Assembly: GCA_021790935.1 (NCBI GenBank)
Contig: JAJYFL010000005.1
Location: 1-64,000, forward strand
From: a bacterium
GTDB taxonomy: Bacteria > Vulcanimicrobiota > Vulcanimicrobiia > Vulcanimicrobiales > Vulcanimicrobiaceae
Reading direction: 5' to 3'
Length of the DNA: 64,000 nucleotides
Shown: positions 1-8,056 of the stretch, piece by piece
How positions within the stretch are numbered: position 1 is the first letter of the stretch
Layout: every line of letters begins with the position of its first letter
Notes under the pieces: generated by a model
Database searches by the model: none
Seen by the model: the letters and a program-made list of their open reading frames with translations, nothing else
Told to the model about the DNA's origin: nothing
Position numbers and translations under genes: made by a program

Positions 1-821
1 GCGCCGGCGTGATGGCGTATCCGCTCCAACTCCGCGAGCAGCGTTCGCAAGGCCAGCGCGCGAAGCGGGACTTGGATCCCGAGTGCGGCCTCCACCGCGT
101 TACAATAGCCCCAACCGTTGCCGAAGGCGCTGGTCCCGTTGCACCGTTCTACCAGCAGCAGAACGTCGTCCACGCTCCGGCCCTCGGCGAGTTTTTCGAT
201 TGCGCGATACTTGTAAAACAATCGCGGAACGGCGCGAACCACATCTTCGCCAACGGTTTCCAACAGAAAAAGTGCCGATTCCGCTCGCCCGGAGAAGACC
301 GGTCCCAGGGGCATAACGAAGGCGCCTTCCTCGTGGAGGACGCGGTGTGGCTTCCACTGCCGGTTCGTTTGGGCAACGCGTTCGGGCGACTGAGGCCGCA
401 TCAAACCGATTCCTTCAGCCCACTTGTCGTCGTGGAAGACGAAGTCACCCAATCGCGGGTGGTCCGTGAACGCGATCGAGAAAAGGTCTTCGATCTCGCG
501 CTCGTGCCGGTCGGCGCAGATGTAGACCGGCGTCAGCGAAGGCACCTCGCGCGCGGCGCGGTCGACGCATACGAGCAGATGCAACCACCCCGATCCGTCG
601 CCGGCATAGAAGCAATAGCGCAGATCGAGCGCGTCGTGCGTCTCCGAAGCGACGACGATTCCAAGTCTCCAGCCGTCTGCGTGCAGGCTCGCTGCAACCG
701 CACGCAGCAGATCGGCCGGGGGTCTGGCGAGCAGGATACCGGCCTGCGGTGAATCCGCAGGAGTAAGCGGCCATTCCCTCAGGGCCTCTCGAGCCTTGCC
801 GAATGAGTTCAACTGGCTCAT
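1..821 (-). CDS. Hyf/Ehr-like large subunit (NuoCD-type), 3' end outside window
   Basis: The first 273 residues are visible; the gene runs off the left edge. Residues about 1-140 resemble the NuoC-like domain (HEREIEDLF, then HPRLGDFVFHDDKW). From about 165 a NuoD/HycE-like domain begins (YKYRAIEKLAEGR, then ELERIRHHAGA). In NiFe hydrogenases such as HycE the motif after this is CGIC, two ligands of the NiFe site. Here residues 225-234 read ERCNGTSAFG, so CGIC is replaced by NGTS and only a shifted Cys227 remains. The start ATG at 819-821 overlaps the stop of the upstream HyfF-like gene (ATGA), so the two are translationally coupled. This matches Ehr (energy-converting hydrogenase-related) proteins rather than a working hydrogenase. 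The C-terminal ligand motif cannot be checked here. Confidence 0.85.
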   Translation of the reverse strand, partial: MSQLNSFGKAREALREWPLTPADSPQAGILLARPPADLLRAVAASLHADGWRLGIVVASETHDALDLRYCFYAGDGSGWLHLLVCVDRAAREVPSLTPVYICADRHEREIEDLFSIAFTDHPRLGDFVFHDDKWAEGIGLMRPQSPERVAQTNRQWKPHRVLHEEGAFVMPLGPVFSGRAESALFLLETVGEDVVRAVPRLFYKYRAIEKLAEGRSVDDVLLLVERCNGTSAFGNGWGYCNAVEAALGIQVPLRALALRTLLAELERIRHHAG

Positions 822-2269
822 CCTCCGAGCGCCGCAGCGGAGCGCATCAACAGCTCGATCAACGAGAGCGGCACCCAAACGCCCAGAGCGATGACCGGTA
901 AAGCGGCGATTCCCAGCGCGATCGCGCAAGGGACCGGGAGCGGGGGCCGTGCACGCCCGCTCTTGGCCGGCCGGCCGAAAATCATCTTCGTTACCTGGAA
1001 GAGCATGCCAAAGAAACCGGCCACGACGAACGCTGCCAGCAATCCGGTGACGAGGTAGTGATGCGACACGATTCCCGCGCGAAAGATTGCAAGTTCGCTC
1101 AGGAAAACGGCAAACGGCGGAGCGCCGGAGATCGCAAGTGCGCCCACGAGGAGCGCGGCCGCCGTAACCTTCGATCTTCCCAGCAAGCCGGTAACGTCCG
1201 CGATCGAACGCGTTCCGGTAACCAGCAGCGCGCTGCCCGCGGCATAAAAGCAGAACGACTTCGTGACCGCGTGCGTCATGATCTGCCAGACGGCCGACAC
1301 ATCGCCGAGCGGCGTCGCGAAGCTTGCCGCAACCAAGATTATCCCCATGTGTTCGACGGTGGAGAATGCGAAAAGCCGCTTGAAGTCGTGCGTCTGCATG
1401 ATCAGCAAGACGGCGGCGCCGACGGAGACTAGGCCGAGAACCGCAAACCACGCTTGCACGTGCACCGCCGGTACGGCTAAGAACACCCCTCGGAGACGGA
1501 GCAGCACGTAGAGCACCACGGTCGTTTCGACGCCGGAGAGCAAGGCGCAGACCGGGGCGGGCGCTTGGCTGTGCGCGTCCGGCAGCCACGTATGCAGCGG
1601 AACCAGTCCAATCTTCGCACCGTAGCCGACCAGGATCAGGGCGAACGCCACTTTGACGAGCGGAAGGGGCATAGAAGCCGCACCCGCCCGCAAGCCCGCC
1701 CACGTGAAGTCGATCGACCCGGTGAAATGGAGAGCCCAGAACAGTACCAGCACGCCAAGCACCGCAACCGTCGCGCCGAGGAGCGTCAGCACCATGTACT
1801 TCCAGGCCGCCTCGAGCGCTTCGCGAGTCCCGGCGAAACTGACGAGCAGCACCGAAAGCAGCGTCGTCAGTTCTACGGCGATCCATACCAATCCGAACTC
1901 CACGATGAACGGAATGCTCAGCATCGAGAAGGCGAACAAATTAAAGTTGGCATAATACAGCCGCGTGCGCTGGGACCCGTACTCCGGCCCAATGTAACCT
2001 GCGGAGAACACCGCCGCGGTCGCGGAGACGAATGTGATAAGCAAGAGCAGGAGCACGGAGAGCGCATCCACCTGCACCCAATTAGAAACCAGGACGAGCG
2101 TCCCGGCCGAGCGTACCGCCGCCATCACGACTACGCTCAGTCCGAACGCGAGCGCCGAGCACGCAATCGTCAGATATGCTGCGATCCGCTCGCTTCGCGG
2201 CAACGCCAGGGCCAGCGCGCCGAAGAGCGGTAGCGCGGGAACGAGCCAAGCGACGGCGTGCGCGTTCAA
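818..2269 (-). CDS. Hyf/Ehr-like membrane subunit HyfF (NuoN/ND2-type antiporter-like)
   Basis: A 483-residue polytopic membrane protein of the NuoL/M/N (Mrp antiporter-like) family. The TM5-type glutamate is present in WIAVELTTLLSV. The TM7-type lysine is present in GYGAKIGLVPLHTWLPDAHS, the hallmark of proton-translocating subunits, and FAFSTVEHMGII is also conserved. The length suits HyfF/HycC-type subunits without the long C-terminal lateral helix. Both ends overlap neighbouring genes by 4 bases (ATGA), so it sits in a tight operon between the HyfE- and HyfG-like genes. It should form part of the proton- or cation-pumping arm in the cytoplasmic membrane. Confidence 0.88.
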   Translation of the reverse strand: MNAHAVAWLVPALPLFGALALALPRSERIAAYLTIACSALAFGLSVVVMAAVRSAGTLVLVSNWVQVDALSVLLLLLITFVSATAAVFSAGYIGPEYGSQRTRLYYANFNLFAFSMLSIPFIVEFGLVWIAVELTTLLSVLLVSFAGTREALEAAWKYMVLTLLGATVAVLGVLVLFWALHFTGSIDFTWAGLRAGAASMPLPLVKVAFALILVGYGAKIGLVPLHTWLPDAHSQAPAPVCALLSGVETTVVLYVLLRLRGVFLAVPAVHVQAWFAVLGLVSVGAAVLLIMQTHDFKRLFAFSTVEHMGIILVAASFATPLGDVSAVWQIMTHAVTKSFCFYAAGSALLVTGTRSIADVTGLLGRSKVTAAALLVGALAISGAPPFAVFLSELAIFRAGIVSHHYLVTGLLAAFVVAGFFGMLFQVTKMIFGRPAKSGRARPPLPVPCAIALGIAALPVIALGVWVPLSLIELLMRSAAALGG

Positions 2270-2931
2270 GCAAGCTCCCGGAGGGCTGCTAGGCTCCCGG
2301 CCTCCGTCGAACCCGTTTCGCGGTACACGGCACGAGCCAGTATGGCAACGATGAACGCCAGCAGCGGCACGTCAAAGGCGATCGCAAGTTCGGCGATCAG
2401 GGGGAAATTTGGCGCGATGGCGATCCCGACCAAGAACGCGCCATTCTCCATGCCGAGTATGGCGAGGATTTGCGGAACGGCTTCGCGCCGGACGGCAAGC
2501 TGCAGCAGCGCGATCAGCAAGCCGGCTATGCCGAGCGAGACGTTGCCCGGGGAGAGGCTGTGGGCTGCCGCGTTGAGCGGCATGCCGACGGCATAGCCGA
2601 CCAGCAACAGCGCGAACGCGCTCAGCAGGGCTGCGGGCACGCCGACCGATTGCGACAGCTCCCTCCGCGCGTACACCTGAGCGGGAACCAAGCTGCGAAG
2701 AATCCATGGAATCAGCACGGCTTTGCTGGCGATCGTGACGCAGCCGAGTGCGAAGAGGTGCCACGACCATGGAGCGCCGCCAAGTAAGAAAGCGGACGCG
2801 GAGAGCAGCAGCGATTGCATCACGAAGATCTGCAGGCAGGCGCCGATCTGCCGCACGACGACCATGGCGATCGCCGTGAGGATGAAGAGACCAAGAACCA
2901 ACGCATTCAGGTGATAAAGCCATGCGGTCAT
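2266..2931 (-). CDS. Hyf/Ehr-like membrane subunit HyfE (NuoK-related)
   Basis: A 221-residue hydrophobic protein with about six to seven membrane spans. It resembles HyfE, whose C-terminal part is related to NuoK. The segment ILAILGMENGAFLVGIAI carries the glutamate in a helix typical of the NuoK-like part. It overlaps both neighbours by 4 bases (ATGA), confirming the order HyfC-HyfE-HyfF-HyfG. The paralogue at 40415-41086 is almost the same length (223 residues) and has the matching segment FLTIENGLFFGTVTL. It probably belongs to the proton path next to the HyfF-like subunit. Confidence 0.8.
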   Translation of the reverse strand: MTAWLYHLNALVLGLFILTAIAMVVVRQIGACLQIFVMQSLLLSASAFLLGGAPWSWHLFALGCVTIASKAVLIPWILRSLVPAQVYARRELSQSVGVPAALLSAFALLLVGYAVGMPLNAAAHSLSPGNVSLGIAGLLIALLQLAVRREAVPQILAILGMENGAFLVGIAIAPNFPLIAELAIAFDVPLLAFIVAILARAVYRETGSTEAGSLAALRELA

Positions 2932-3878
2932 AGGCCGAGCAGCTCCGTCACCATCGCCGTGACCGCCACGGCGAATGCGGCGCCCACGAAGTCCGTAATC
3001 CTGAATAACCGCAATTTTGCAAACGACGACTCAACGACGACGATCAGCAGCACGAGGGCAAGGACCTTTAAGAACACCAGTGCCGTCGCGAGCAGCATCG
3101 CCGGGATCGTGCCGGTCGACGCCAAGCCCCACGGCGTGGTCAGCACGTTGAGAAAGATGATCGCCAAGACGGCGAATTTCATGTAGCCGCCCCATTTCAA
3201 GAGGGCGAGTGCCGGACCGGAGAACTCAAGCGCTTTGGATTCGTCTATCATGGCAAGTTCGAAGTGACCGCTCGGGTTGTCTACGGGGATCCGGCCGGTT
3301 TCCGCGAGTAGCACCATGAAAAACGCGATCAGCAGCAGGACGTGGGACGCGGTGAAGAAGTTCGAAAGCGGATGAACCCAATGCTGTTGTACGATGTACG
3401 GAATCGTCGAGTCCGCGATGAACGAAACGGTGAATAAGACGATGATGATAACGGGCTCGACCAGAAACCCTACCATGCGGGTGCGGCTGGCGCCCATCGG
3501 GCCGTAGGGATTTCCGCCGTCGATCGCCGCAAGCGTAAAGAAAAATCCAGACGCCGCAAGGATGAATCCGGCCGCCAGCATATCGCCGACGAAGGCAAAA
3601 AATAGCGGGAAGTCGGTCAAGACCGGTATCAGCAACGTAACGACGAGCGGAATCACGAAGACGACGTATGGCGTGAACCGGAATATCCACGTGCTCGATT
3701 CCGGCGTCACGGCGTCCTTGGCGAAAAGCTTGCGGAGATCGCGGTACGGTTGAAAGATGCCCGGCCCACGCTTGGATGCAACCAGCTCTTTGCACTTCTG
3801 CAAAATGCCGGCGAAGAGTGGCGAAAGCCCGAGGATGAACGCCAGCTGCCAGAGATTCAGCGCCGCAGCTTCGGCCAT
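2928..3878 (-). CDS. Hyf/Ehr-like membrane subunit HyfC (NuoH-type)
   Basis: A 316-residue NuoH/HyfC-family membrane subunit that anchors the peripheral arm. Family signatures are SKRGPGIFQPYRDLRKLF near residue 35 and the loop ETGRIPVDNPSGHFELAMID. That loop follows the HycD/HyfC pattern rather than the NuoH pattern. It is the first gene of the minus-strand operon (HyfC-HyfE-HyfF-HyfG) and has about 430 bases of upstream space holding inverted repeats. The acidic loop thought to link quinone or redox chemistry to pumping is intact here, unlike the paralogue at 39459-40415. Confidence 0.88.
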   Translation of the reverse strand: MAEAAALNLWQLAFILGLSPLFAGILQKCKELVASKRGPGIFQPYRDLRKLFAKDAVTPESSTWIFRFTPYVVFVIPLVVTLLIPVLTDFPLFFAFVGDMLAAGFILAASGFFFTLAAIDGGNPYGPMGASRTRMVGFLVEPVIIIVLFTVSFIADSTIPYIVQQHWVHPLSNFFTASHVLLLIAFFMVLLAETGRIPVDNPSGHFELAMIDESKALEFSGPALALLKWGGYMKFAVLAIIFLNVLTTPWGLASTGTIPAMLLATALVFLKVLALVLLIVVVESSFAKLRLFRITDFVGAAFAVAVTAMVTELLGL

Positions 3879-3901
3879 GTGCGGTTCCGTGACATAGAAG
3901 T

Positions 3902-3932
3902 GCTCCTACCAGCAACGGTGCCAAGTAGGAGC
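3902..3932. promoter_or_regulatory. inverted repeat upstream of the HyfC-like gene
   Basis: GCTCCTAC at 3902-3909 and its exact reverse complement GTAGGAGC at 3925-3932, separated by 15 bases, lie 24-54 bases upstream of the HyfC-like start. The same arm sequence recurs at 4150-4170. It could be an operator for a dimeric regulator or an RNA hairpin. No regulator can be assigned. Confidence 0.45.
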
Positions 3933-4149
3933 TATCATGCCGCTACGGGCCTATAGCGAGCTCCATCGCTAAACCACGACCTGCGTGCGCCTAGTATAGC
4001 GAACGCGCCTCGTGCACGCAAGTCCGGCCAAGTGCCGGACTGATACGACGCTAACCGCACTCGCAGGCACGGCCCCCAGGGCCGGAGAAGTTCGCGACTC
4101 CGTAAGACGGCGATGGAGCTCGCCGGAAACGCCGCGCGGCGGCTGATGG

Positions 4150-4170
4150 CTCCTACGTAATAGGTAGGAG
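4150..4170. promoter_or_regulatory. second copy of the CTCCTAC/GTAGGAG inverted repeat
   Basis: CTCCTAC (4150-4156), 7-base spacer, GTAGGAG (4164-4170). The arm is shared with the repeat at 3902-3932, about 245 bases away, which suggests one factor binding both sites in the divergent region between the HyfC-like operon and uspA. Confidence 0.4.
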
Positions 4171-4308
4171 TTCTCATGCGAACCCAGGATCATCGCCGAC
4201 GTTCACGCGGGTTTGGATGCCCCTCAGGCGCTCCCTGCGGCGGATTACGTCCAGCGCGCCGGAGACGTCGTTGTAGGTACTATTCGCTCGTAAGAGACTG
4301 GTGACACG

Positions 4309-4737
4309 ATGTTTTCACACATCCTGGTCGCCTGGGACGGCTCGGCAAGCGCTGGTCGCGCGTTCGACTACGCCGTAGAGATTGCGCGCCGGTTTCAGGC
4401 ACGCGTGCAACTTGTATCCGTAGCCCGCATAGGCGAACATTCCGAAACCGATGCGGAGCGCCAATCCTCCTTGGACGAAGCAAGGCGCTTTTACGAACAG
4501 CGCAGCGCTCCACTTATAGAGAGTGCGCGCCGCCAATCTATCACCGTCGAAATGTTGATCGTCGAAGGCGCCCACCCCGCCGAGGCTATTATCGACACGG
4601 CTCATAGGGTCGGAGCCGATCTCGTCCTCGTCGGCCGGCGAGGTCTCTCGGGCGTTACTCGTTTTCTCATCGGAAGCATCTCCGACCGGGTCGCGCGTTA
4701 TGCGCCGTGCCCCGTATTGATCATCAATGATCCGTGA
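4309..4737 (+). CDS. uspA: universal stress protein, UspA family
   Basis: A 142-residue single-domain Usp protein. It starts with the typical beta strand FSHILVAWDGSASA. Near the C terminus is the ATP-binding pattern G-2x-G-9x-G-S (GRRGLSGVTRFLIGSIS), followed by a final strand CPVLIIN. This places it in the ATP-binding, UspFG-like group. Such proteins are cytoplasmic and help cells survive starvation or oxidative stress; the target is unknown. GGTGA lies upstream of the ATG as a weak ribosome site. It is divergent from the HyfC-like operon and shares an upstream region with a repeated inverted repeat, so co-regulation is possible. Confidence 0.9.
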   Translation: MFSHILVAWDGSASAGRAFDYAVEIARRFQARVQLVSVARIGEHSETDAERQSSLDEARRFYEQRSAPLIESARRQSITVEMLIVEGAHPAEAIIDTAHRVGADLVLVGRRGLSGVTRFLIGSISDRVARYAPCPVLIINDP

Positions 4738-4791
4738 CAACGGAGTAGCCGTCGACAGCGTCGCCGGAGTCTTTGCCGCTGTCTTTGTATC

Positions 4792-4808
4792 TTCCTCACG
4801 GTGAGGAA
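4792..4808. promoter_or_regulatory. 17-base palindrome upstream of MFS gene
   Basis: TTCCTCAC-G-GTGAGGAA is a perfect inverted repeat (4792-4799 and 4801-4808), 56 bases before the MFS transporter start. Its length and symmetry resemble operators of TetR- or GntR-type repressors, but no adjacent regulator is present. There is no T-tract, so it is not a terminator. Confidence 0.45.
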
Positions 4809-4864
4809 CGTCGCGTGAAGTCACCATTATCCGACGAGGCGACCATTCTCAAAGGCATAGGCAT

Positions 4865-6046
4865 TTGAGACCCTCGCTCGCGCGCTCGCACCCGTTCCGC
4901 TTCGTGTTCATCATGAGCATCGTTAGCCTATTCGCCGACATGACGTACGAAGGCGCGCGTAGCGTGTCGGGGCCGTTTCTGGCATCGCTGGGCGCAACCG
5001 GTTTGGTTGTGGGGGTCGTCGCCGGCTTCGGGGAGCTCGCCGGATTCGGCCTGCGCTACTTCAGCGGCACGCTCGCGGATCGGACGGGCCGCTACTGGGT
5101 CGCGGCGTTTACCGGCTACGTTATCAACATGTTGAGCGTTCCTGCGCTCGCGCTCGCTCGCGGCTGGCCGGCCGCGGCCGCATTGATCGTCACCGAGCGT
5201 ATCGGACGCGGCGTTCGGAAGCCGGTCGCCGATGCCATGGTTTCTTACGCGGGTTCTCAGCTTGGCCGGGGCTGGGTCTTCGGTTTCCGACAAGCCATGG
5301 ATCAGACGGGTGCGACCATCGGGCCGCTGTTGATCGCACTCGTACTGTACCTGCACGGCGGATTCGGCCGCGCTTTTGCCATACTGATCGTACCGGCTCT
5401 ACTCTCGCTGCTGGCGTTGACGGTAGCGCAGCGGCAATTCCCAACACCGCGCGACCTGGAGAGACCGCCGGAAAGAGCGCCCGTGAGCCAGCAGCGGGCG
5501 TTTTGGATTTACGTTGCGGCAGGCTCGTGCCTGGCAGCGGGCTTCGCCGACTTTGCGCTCGTGTCGTATCACTTGAGCAAGAGCCACGTTCTACCCAATC
5601 ATGTGATACCGGTGCTCTACGCATGCGCGATGCTCGTAGCCGCAGTCTGTGCTCCGGTATGCGGCCGCGCCTACGATCGATGGGGAATCGGCGTCGTCGC
5701 GGCAACTTTCGGATTCGCGGCGCTCTTCGCACCGTTGGTATTCTTGGGATCCTCTTGGGCCGCGATTACCGGCGTTTTACTGTGGGGACTTGGAATGGGC
5801 GCGCAGGATGCCCTACTGCCCTCGATCATTGCGCGTCTTTCGCCGCCGGAACGGCGGGCAGGCGCCCTTGGGACTTTCGACGGCGTCTACGGCATCGCGT
5901 GGTTCGCGGGCAGCGCGACGATGGGGGCTCTGTACGACAAGAGCATCTTGGCACTCGTTATCTTTTCCCTAGCGCTGCAAATTATCGTTGGCGTGCCGCT
6001 GCTCTTCCTGGCCGCAAGCCGCGAGACCGCCGAGCGGCCTGCCTGA
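4865..6046 (+). CDS. MFS transporter
   Basis: A 393-residue major facilitator with about 12 membrane helices. The motif SLFADMTYEGARSVSGPFL in helix 1 marks a subfamily of uncharacterised MFS proteins. The loop 2-3 motif region reads GTLADRTGRYW, matching the general MFS motif A. The substrate is unknown. The TTG start at 4865 gives a short basic N terminus before helix 1; an ATG at about 4913 would cut into helix 1 and is less likely. A 17-base palindrome upstream may be its operator. Confidence 0.82.
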   Translation: MRPSLARSHPFRFVFIMSIVSLFADMTYEGARSVSGPFLASLGATGLVVGVVAGFGELAGFGLRYFSGTLADRTGRYWVAAFTGYVINMLSVPALALARGWPAAAALIVTERIGRGVRKPVADAMVSYAGSQLGRGWVFGFRQAMDQTGATIGPLLIALVLYLHGGFGRAFAILIVPALLSLLALTVAQRQFPTPRDLERPPERAPVSQQRAFWIYVAAGSCLAAGFADFALVSYHLSKSHVLPNHVIPVLYACAMLVAAVCAPVCGRAYDRWGIGVVAATFGFAALFAPLVFLGSSWAAITGVLLWGLGMGAQDALLPSIIARLSPPERRAGALGTFDGVYGIAWFAGSATMGALYDKSILALVIFSLALQIIVGVPLLFLAASRETAERPA

Positions 6047-6072
6047 GACTCTTGCCGGCAGGCCACAGGCAA

Positions 6073-6819
6073 TTACGGCCGAGCCGGCTGCATCGAGTCG
6101 GCGGCAAGCTTCAGGCTCAACTGCGTCGTGACGGTGTTCTCCCGGCCCACGCCCTGCTGGGTGCGCGTGACGGTGGTCTGCTTCAGAGCCGTAGGCACCG
6201 TCATCGGCAGATCGTAACCGATCGTCCCGGTCGTGGTGCTCGTGAAACCGCGGACGCCGGTCTCGGCCGCCACGCGCTGCAGCGCGACGCTCAGCATGCC
6301 GCCGGCGTCTTTCGTGACCGTGAAATCGCTGGTCTCCTTGAAGCCCGGAGCGCTCGCTATCTCTTGCCAATGCCCGTGCGAATCGAATTTCGAGGGATCG
6401 ACGAAACCGCGTCCGACCAGTCGAAGGAGCGCCATCTCCTCGGCGTTGACCTTGGCGCCTGCCGCGCAGAGTGCCCGCCCATCGCCGTATACCGCGCAGA
6501 GCGCCGGTTTGGCCGAGCGAGTGTTGCGCGCGAGTTCGCTTACGTCGACGACCAGCCCGCCGTCCGCCGCAACTTGCATGACGTCGACCACGATCGTTCC
6601 CTGATCGTCGGCATCCGACGTGTCGTCGGTAATCCCGGTACCGGAGCTGAAACCGGCTCCGTGTAGCGTGAGATCCGTGTGGATCGATACGGTGAAATCG
6701 TAGACGAGGTGACGGATCGGCTTCGCGGCCGCTGGATCGGCCCACGCGCTGCCACAGCGAACCGTTGCCGCCAGGAACGCCGCGAAAAGAGTGGTCGAAA
6801 GGATCCGCATAACGGTCAC
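6073..6819 (-). CDS. secreted protein of unknown function
   Basis: A 248-residue protein starting with a clear Sec signal peptide (hydrophobic stretch at residues 5-18, then a small-residue region ending AWA). The mature part is rich in beta-prone segments such as YDFTVSIHTDLTLHGAGF and contains two cysteines near the middle (ALCAVYGDGRALCAAG), possibly a disulfide. No family was recognised. It is convergent with the MFS gene and stands alone. It is probably periplasmic or outer-membrane associated. Confidence 0.6.
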   Translation of the reverse strand: MTVMRILSTTLFAAFLAATVRCGSAWADPAAAKPIRHLVYDFTVSIHTDLTLHGAGFSSGTGITDDTSDADDQGTIVVDVMQVAADGGLVVDVSELARNTRSAKPALCAVYGDGRALCAAGAKVNAEEMALLRLVGRGFVDPSKFDSHGHWQEIASAPGFKETSDFTVTKDAGGMLSVALQRVAAETGVRGFTSTTTGTIGYDLPMTVPTALKQTTVTRTQQGVGRENTVTTQLSLKLAADSMQPARP

Positions 6820-6978
6820 GATGGCAAGCCCTCCCCGGTCAAGCGCGCGCAGACGAAGAGCGTATTTACCAGCGCTCCCTCGTCATACCTGTTGGAGGGC
6901 GCCGGCCGGGCGAAACTTGCCGCCGGCCTGCCGGTACATCCCAGCAAGACGCTCTCTCTCCCCGGGGAACCCTTTGCA

Positions 6979-7161
6979 ATGCTGCTCAACACGTTCGTCC
7001 GACTGACCCTTCTGATCGCGCTGGCCGTCGTGGTGCTCTTCATCGCGGCCTTCGTCCTGAAGATCGTCCTCGTCGCCGCCATCGTTGCGGCCGTGGTCGT
7101 CGGCATACTCTTCGCCGTAAATCTCTTCCGCCGCGGGAGGAAGCTTCCGGTCATTCGCTAG
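6979..7161 (+). CDS. small two-helix membrane protein
   Basis: A 60-residue protein that is almost entirely hydrophobic from residue 8 to 48 (LTLLIALAVVVLFIAAFVL, then a second run of A, V and I), ending in a basic tail (FRRGRKLPVIR). The longer open frame upstream (from 6679) lacks coding character and crosses the divergent gene, so the ATG at 6979 is preferred. Function unknown; the positive tail predicts a cytoplasmic C terminus. It could be a chance ORF, but the membrane pattern is strong. Confidence 0.5.
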   Translation: MLLNTFVRLTLLIALAVVVLFIAAFVLKIVLVAAIVAAVVVGILFAVNLFRRGRKLPVIR

Positions 7162-7165
7162 CACG

Positions 7166-7966
7166 CTAGCCGGCAGCAAGAAAGCCCGCGATCGCGGCGG
7201 CCGTCGAGCCGGGCTCCTCGAGCATCGGCAGATGGCCGCTACCTTCCATAAAGGCCACGCTCGCATTCGGAAAGATGGATGCCATCGCGCGCGCTTCGCC
7301 GGGCGGAACCACGGCATCGTAGCGCCCTGCAAGAATCAGTACCGGCATCGTCAGCTCCTGCGCGATATCGTCCGACGCCGCCCGTTGCGCGATTCCGCGC
7401 AACATTCCGGCGATGCCGCGCGGTGTGTTCTCCAGACCGATCTTGCGGACGCGCGCCACGATCTCCGGCCGCCGTTCCAGCGTCTGCGCGGCGAGCAGAC
7501 GCGGCAGATATGCGTCGAGCACCGCGTCGGCGCGCCCTTCGCGCTCGATGCGGTCGGCGAGATCCTCGCGCACTCGCGCGGTCTCCGGCGAATCGGCGGC
7601 CAGCCGGCTGCATACGAGGACCAAGCGCCGCACGCGCTCGGCGTACATCCTTGCGAAGGCCATCGCAACGTATCCACCCAACGAGTGCCCGACGAACGAG
7701 GCACGTTCGATCTGCAACGCGTCGAGGACGCCGGCGACGTCGCCGGCGAGCGTCTCCATTAAATACGGTCCCTCGGGAACGCTAGAGCGTCCCATGCCGC
7801 GCAGATCCGGGCACACGACGCGAGCGCTCGAAGCCAGCACCGGAGCTTGCGCATCCCATACCGCGCGCGTCACTGGGAAGCCGTGCAACAGCACGATCGC
7901 GTCGCCGTAACCCGCGCTTTCGACGTCGATCGTCACATCGTCCAGCGCTATTCGCATCGGTCGCAC
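7166..7966 (-). CDS. alpha/beta hydrolase
   Basis: A 266-residue alpha/beta-hydrolase fold protein. Visible are the oxyanion loop LHGFPVTRAVW, the nucleophile elbow GHSLGG (catalytic Ser), the acid region ILAGRYDAVVP (catalytic Asp), and the final His in GSGHLPMLEEP. Length and layout match small esterases, haloperoxidase-like enzymes and enol-lactone hydrolases; the substrate cannot be told. It overlaps nothing and is divergent from the histone-like gene, whose promoter lies in the shared gap. Confidence 0.85.
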   Translation of the reverse strand: MRPMRIALDDVTIDVESAGYGDAIVLLHGFPVTRAVWDAQAPVLASSARVVCPDLRGMGRSSVPEGPYLMETLAGDVAGVLDALQIERASFVGHSLGGYVAMAFARMYAERVRRLVLVCSRLAADSPETARVREDLADRIEREGRADAVLDAYLPRLLAAQTLERRPEIVARVRKIGLENTPRGIAGMLRGIAQRAASDDIAQELTMPVLILAGRYDAVVPPGEARAMASIFPNASVAFMEGSGHLPMLEEPGSTAAAIAGFLAAG

Positions 7967-7988
7967 CTCCCGTCGATATCCTCAAAAC

Positions 7989-8017
7989 TTGCCACAATCG
8001 CCGTATTACTGTATAAC
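7989..8017 (+). promoter_or_regulatory. sigma70-type promoter of histone-like gene
   Basis: TTGCCA at 7989-7994, a 17-base spacer, then TATAAC at 8012-8017, placed 40 bases before the start codon of the lysine-rich gene. Both hexamers are 5 of 6 matches to the housekeeping consensus. Confidence 0.65.
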
Positions 8018-8056
8018 ATAGGCAACAACCCTGGCTACTCGTTAGCCGGAGAAAGG

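Larger units (their letters stand above)
3879..4308. other. 430-base intergenic region between divergent operon and uspA
   Basis: No convincing gene. It lies between the divergent HyfC-like gene and uspA, so it should hold both promoters. It carries two inverted repeats built from the same GCTCCTAC/GTAGGAGC arms (3902-3932 and 4150-4170). A short ORF could start at the ATG at 4176, preceded by GTAGGAG, but its roughly 40-residue arginine-rich product looks like chance. Another frame of 4180-4300 reads like the end of some protein (DYVQRAGDVVVG) and might be a decayed gene remnant. Confidence 0.5.
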
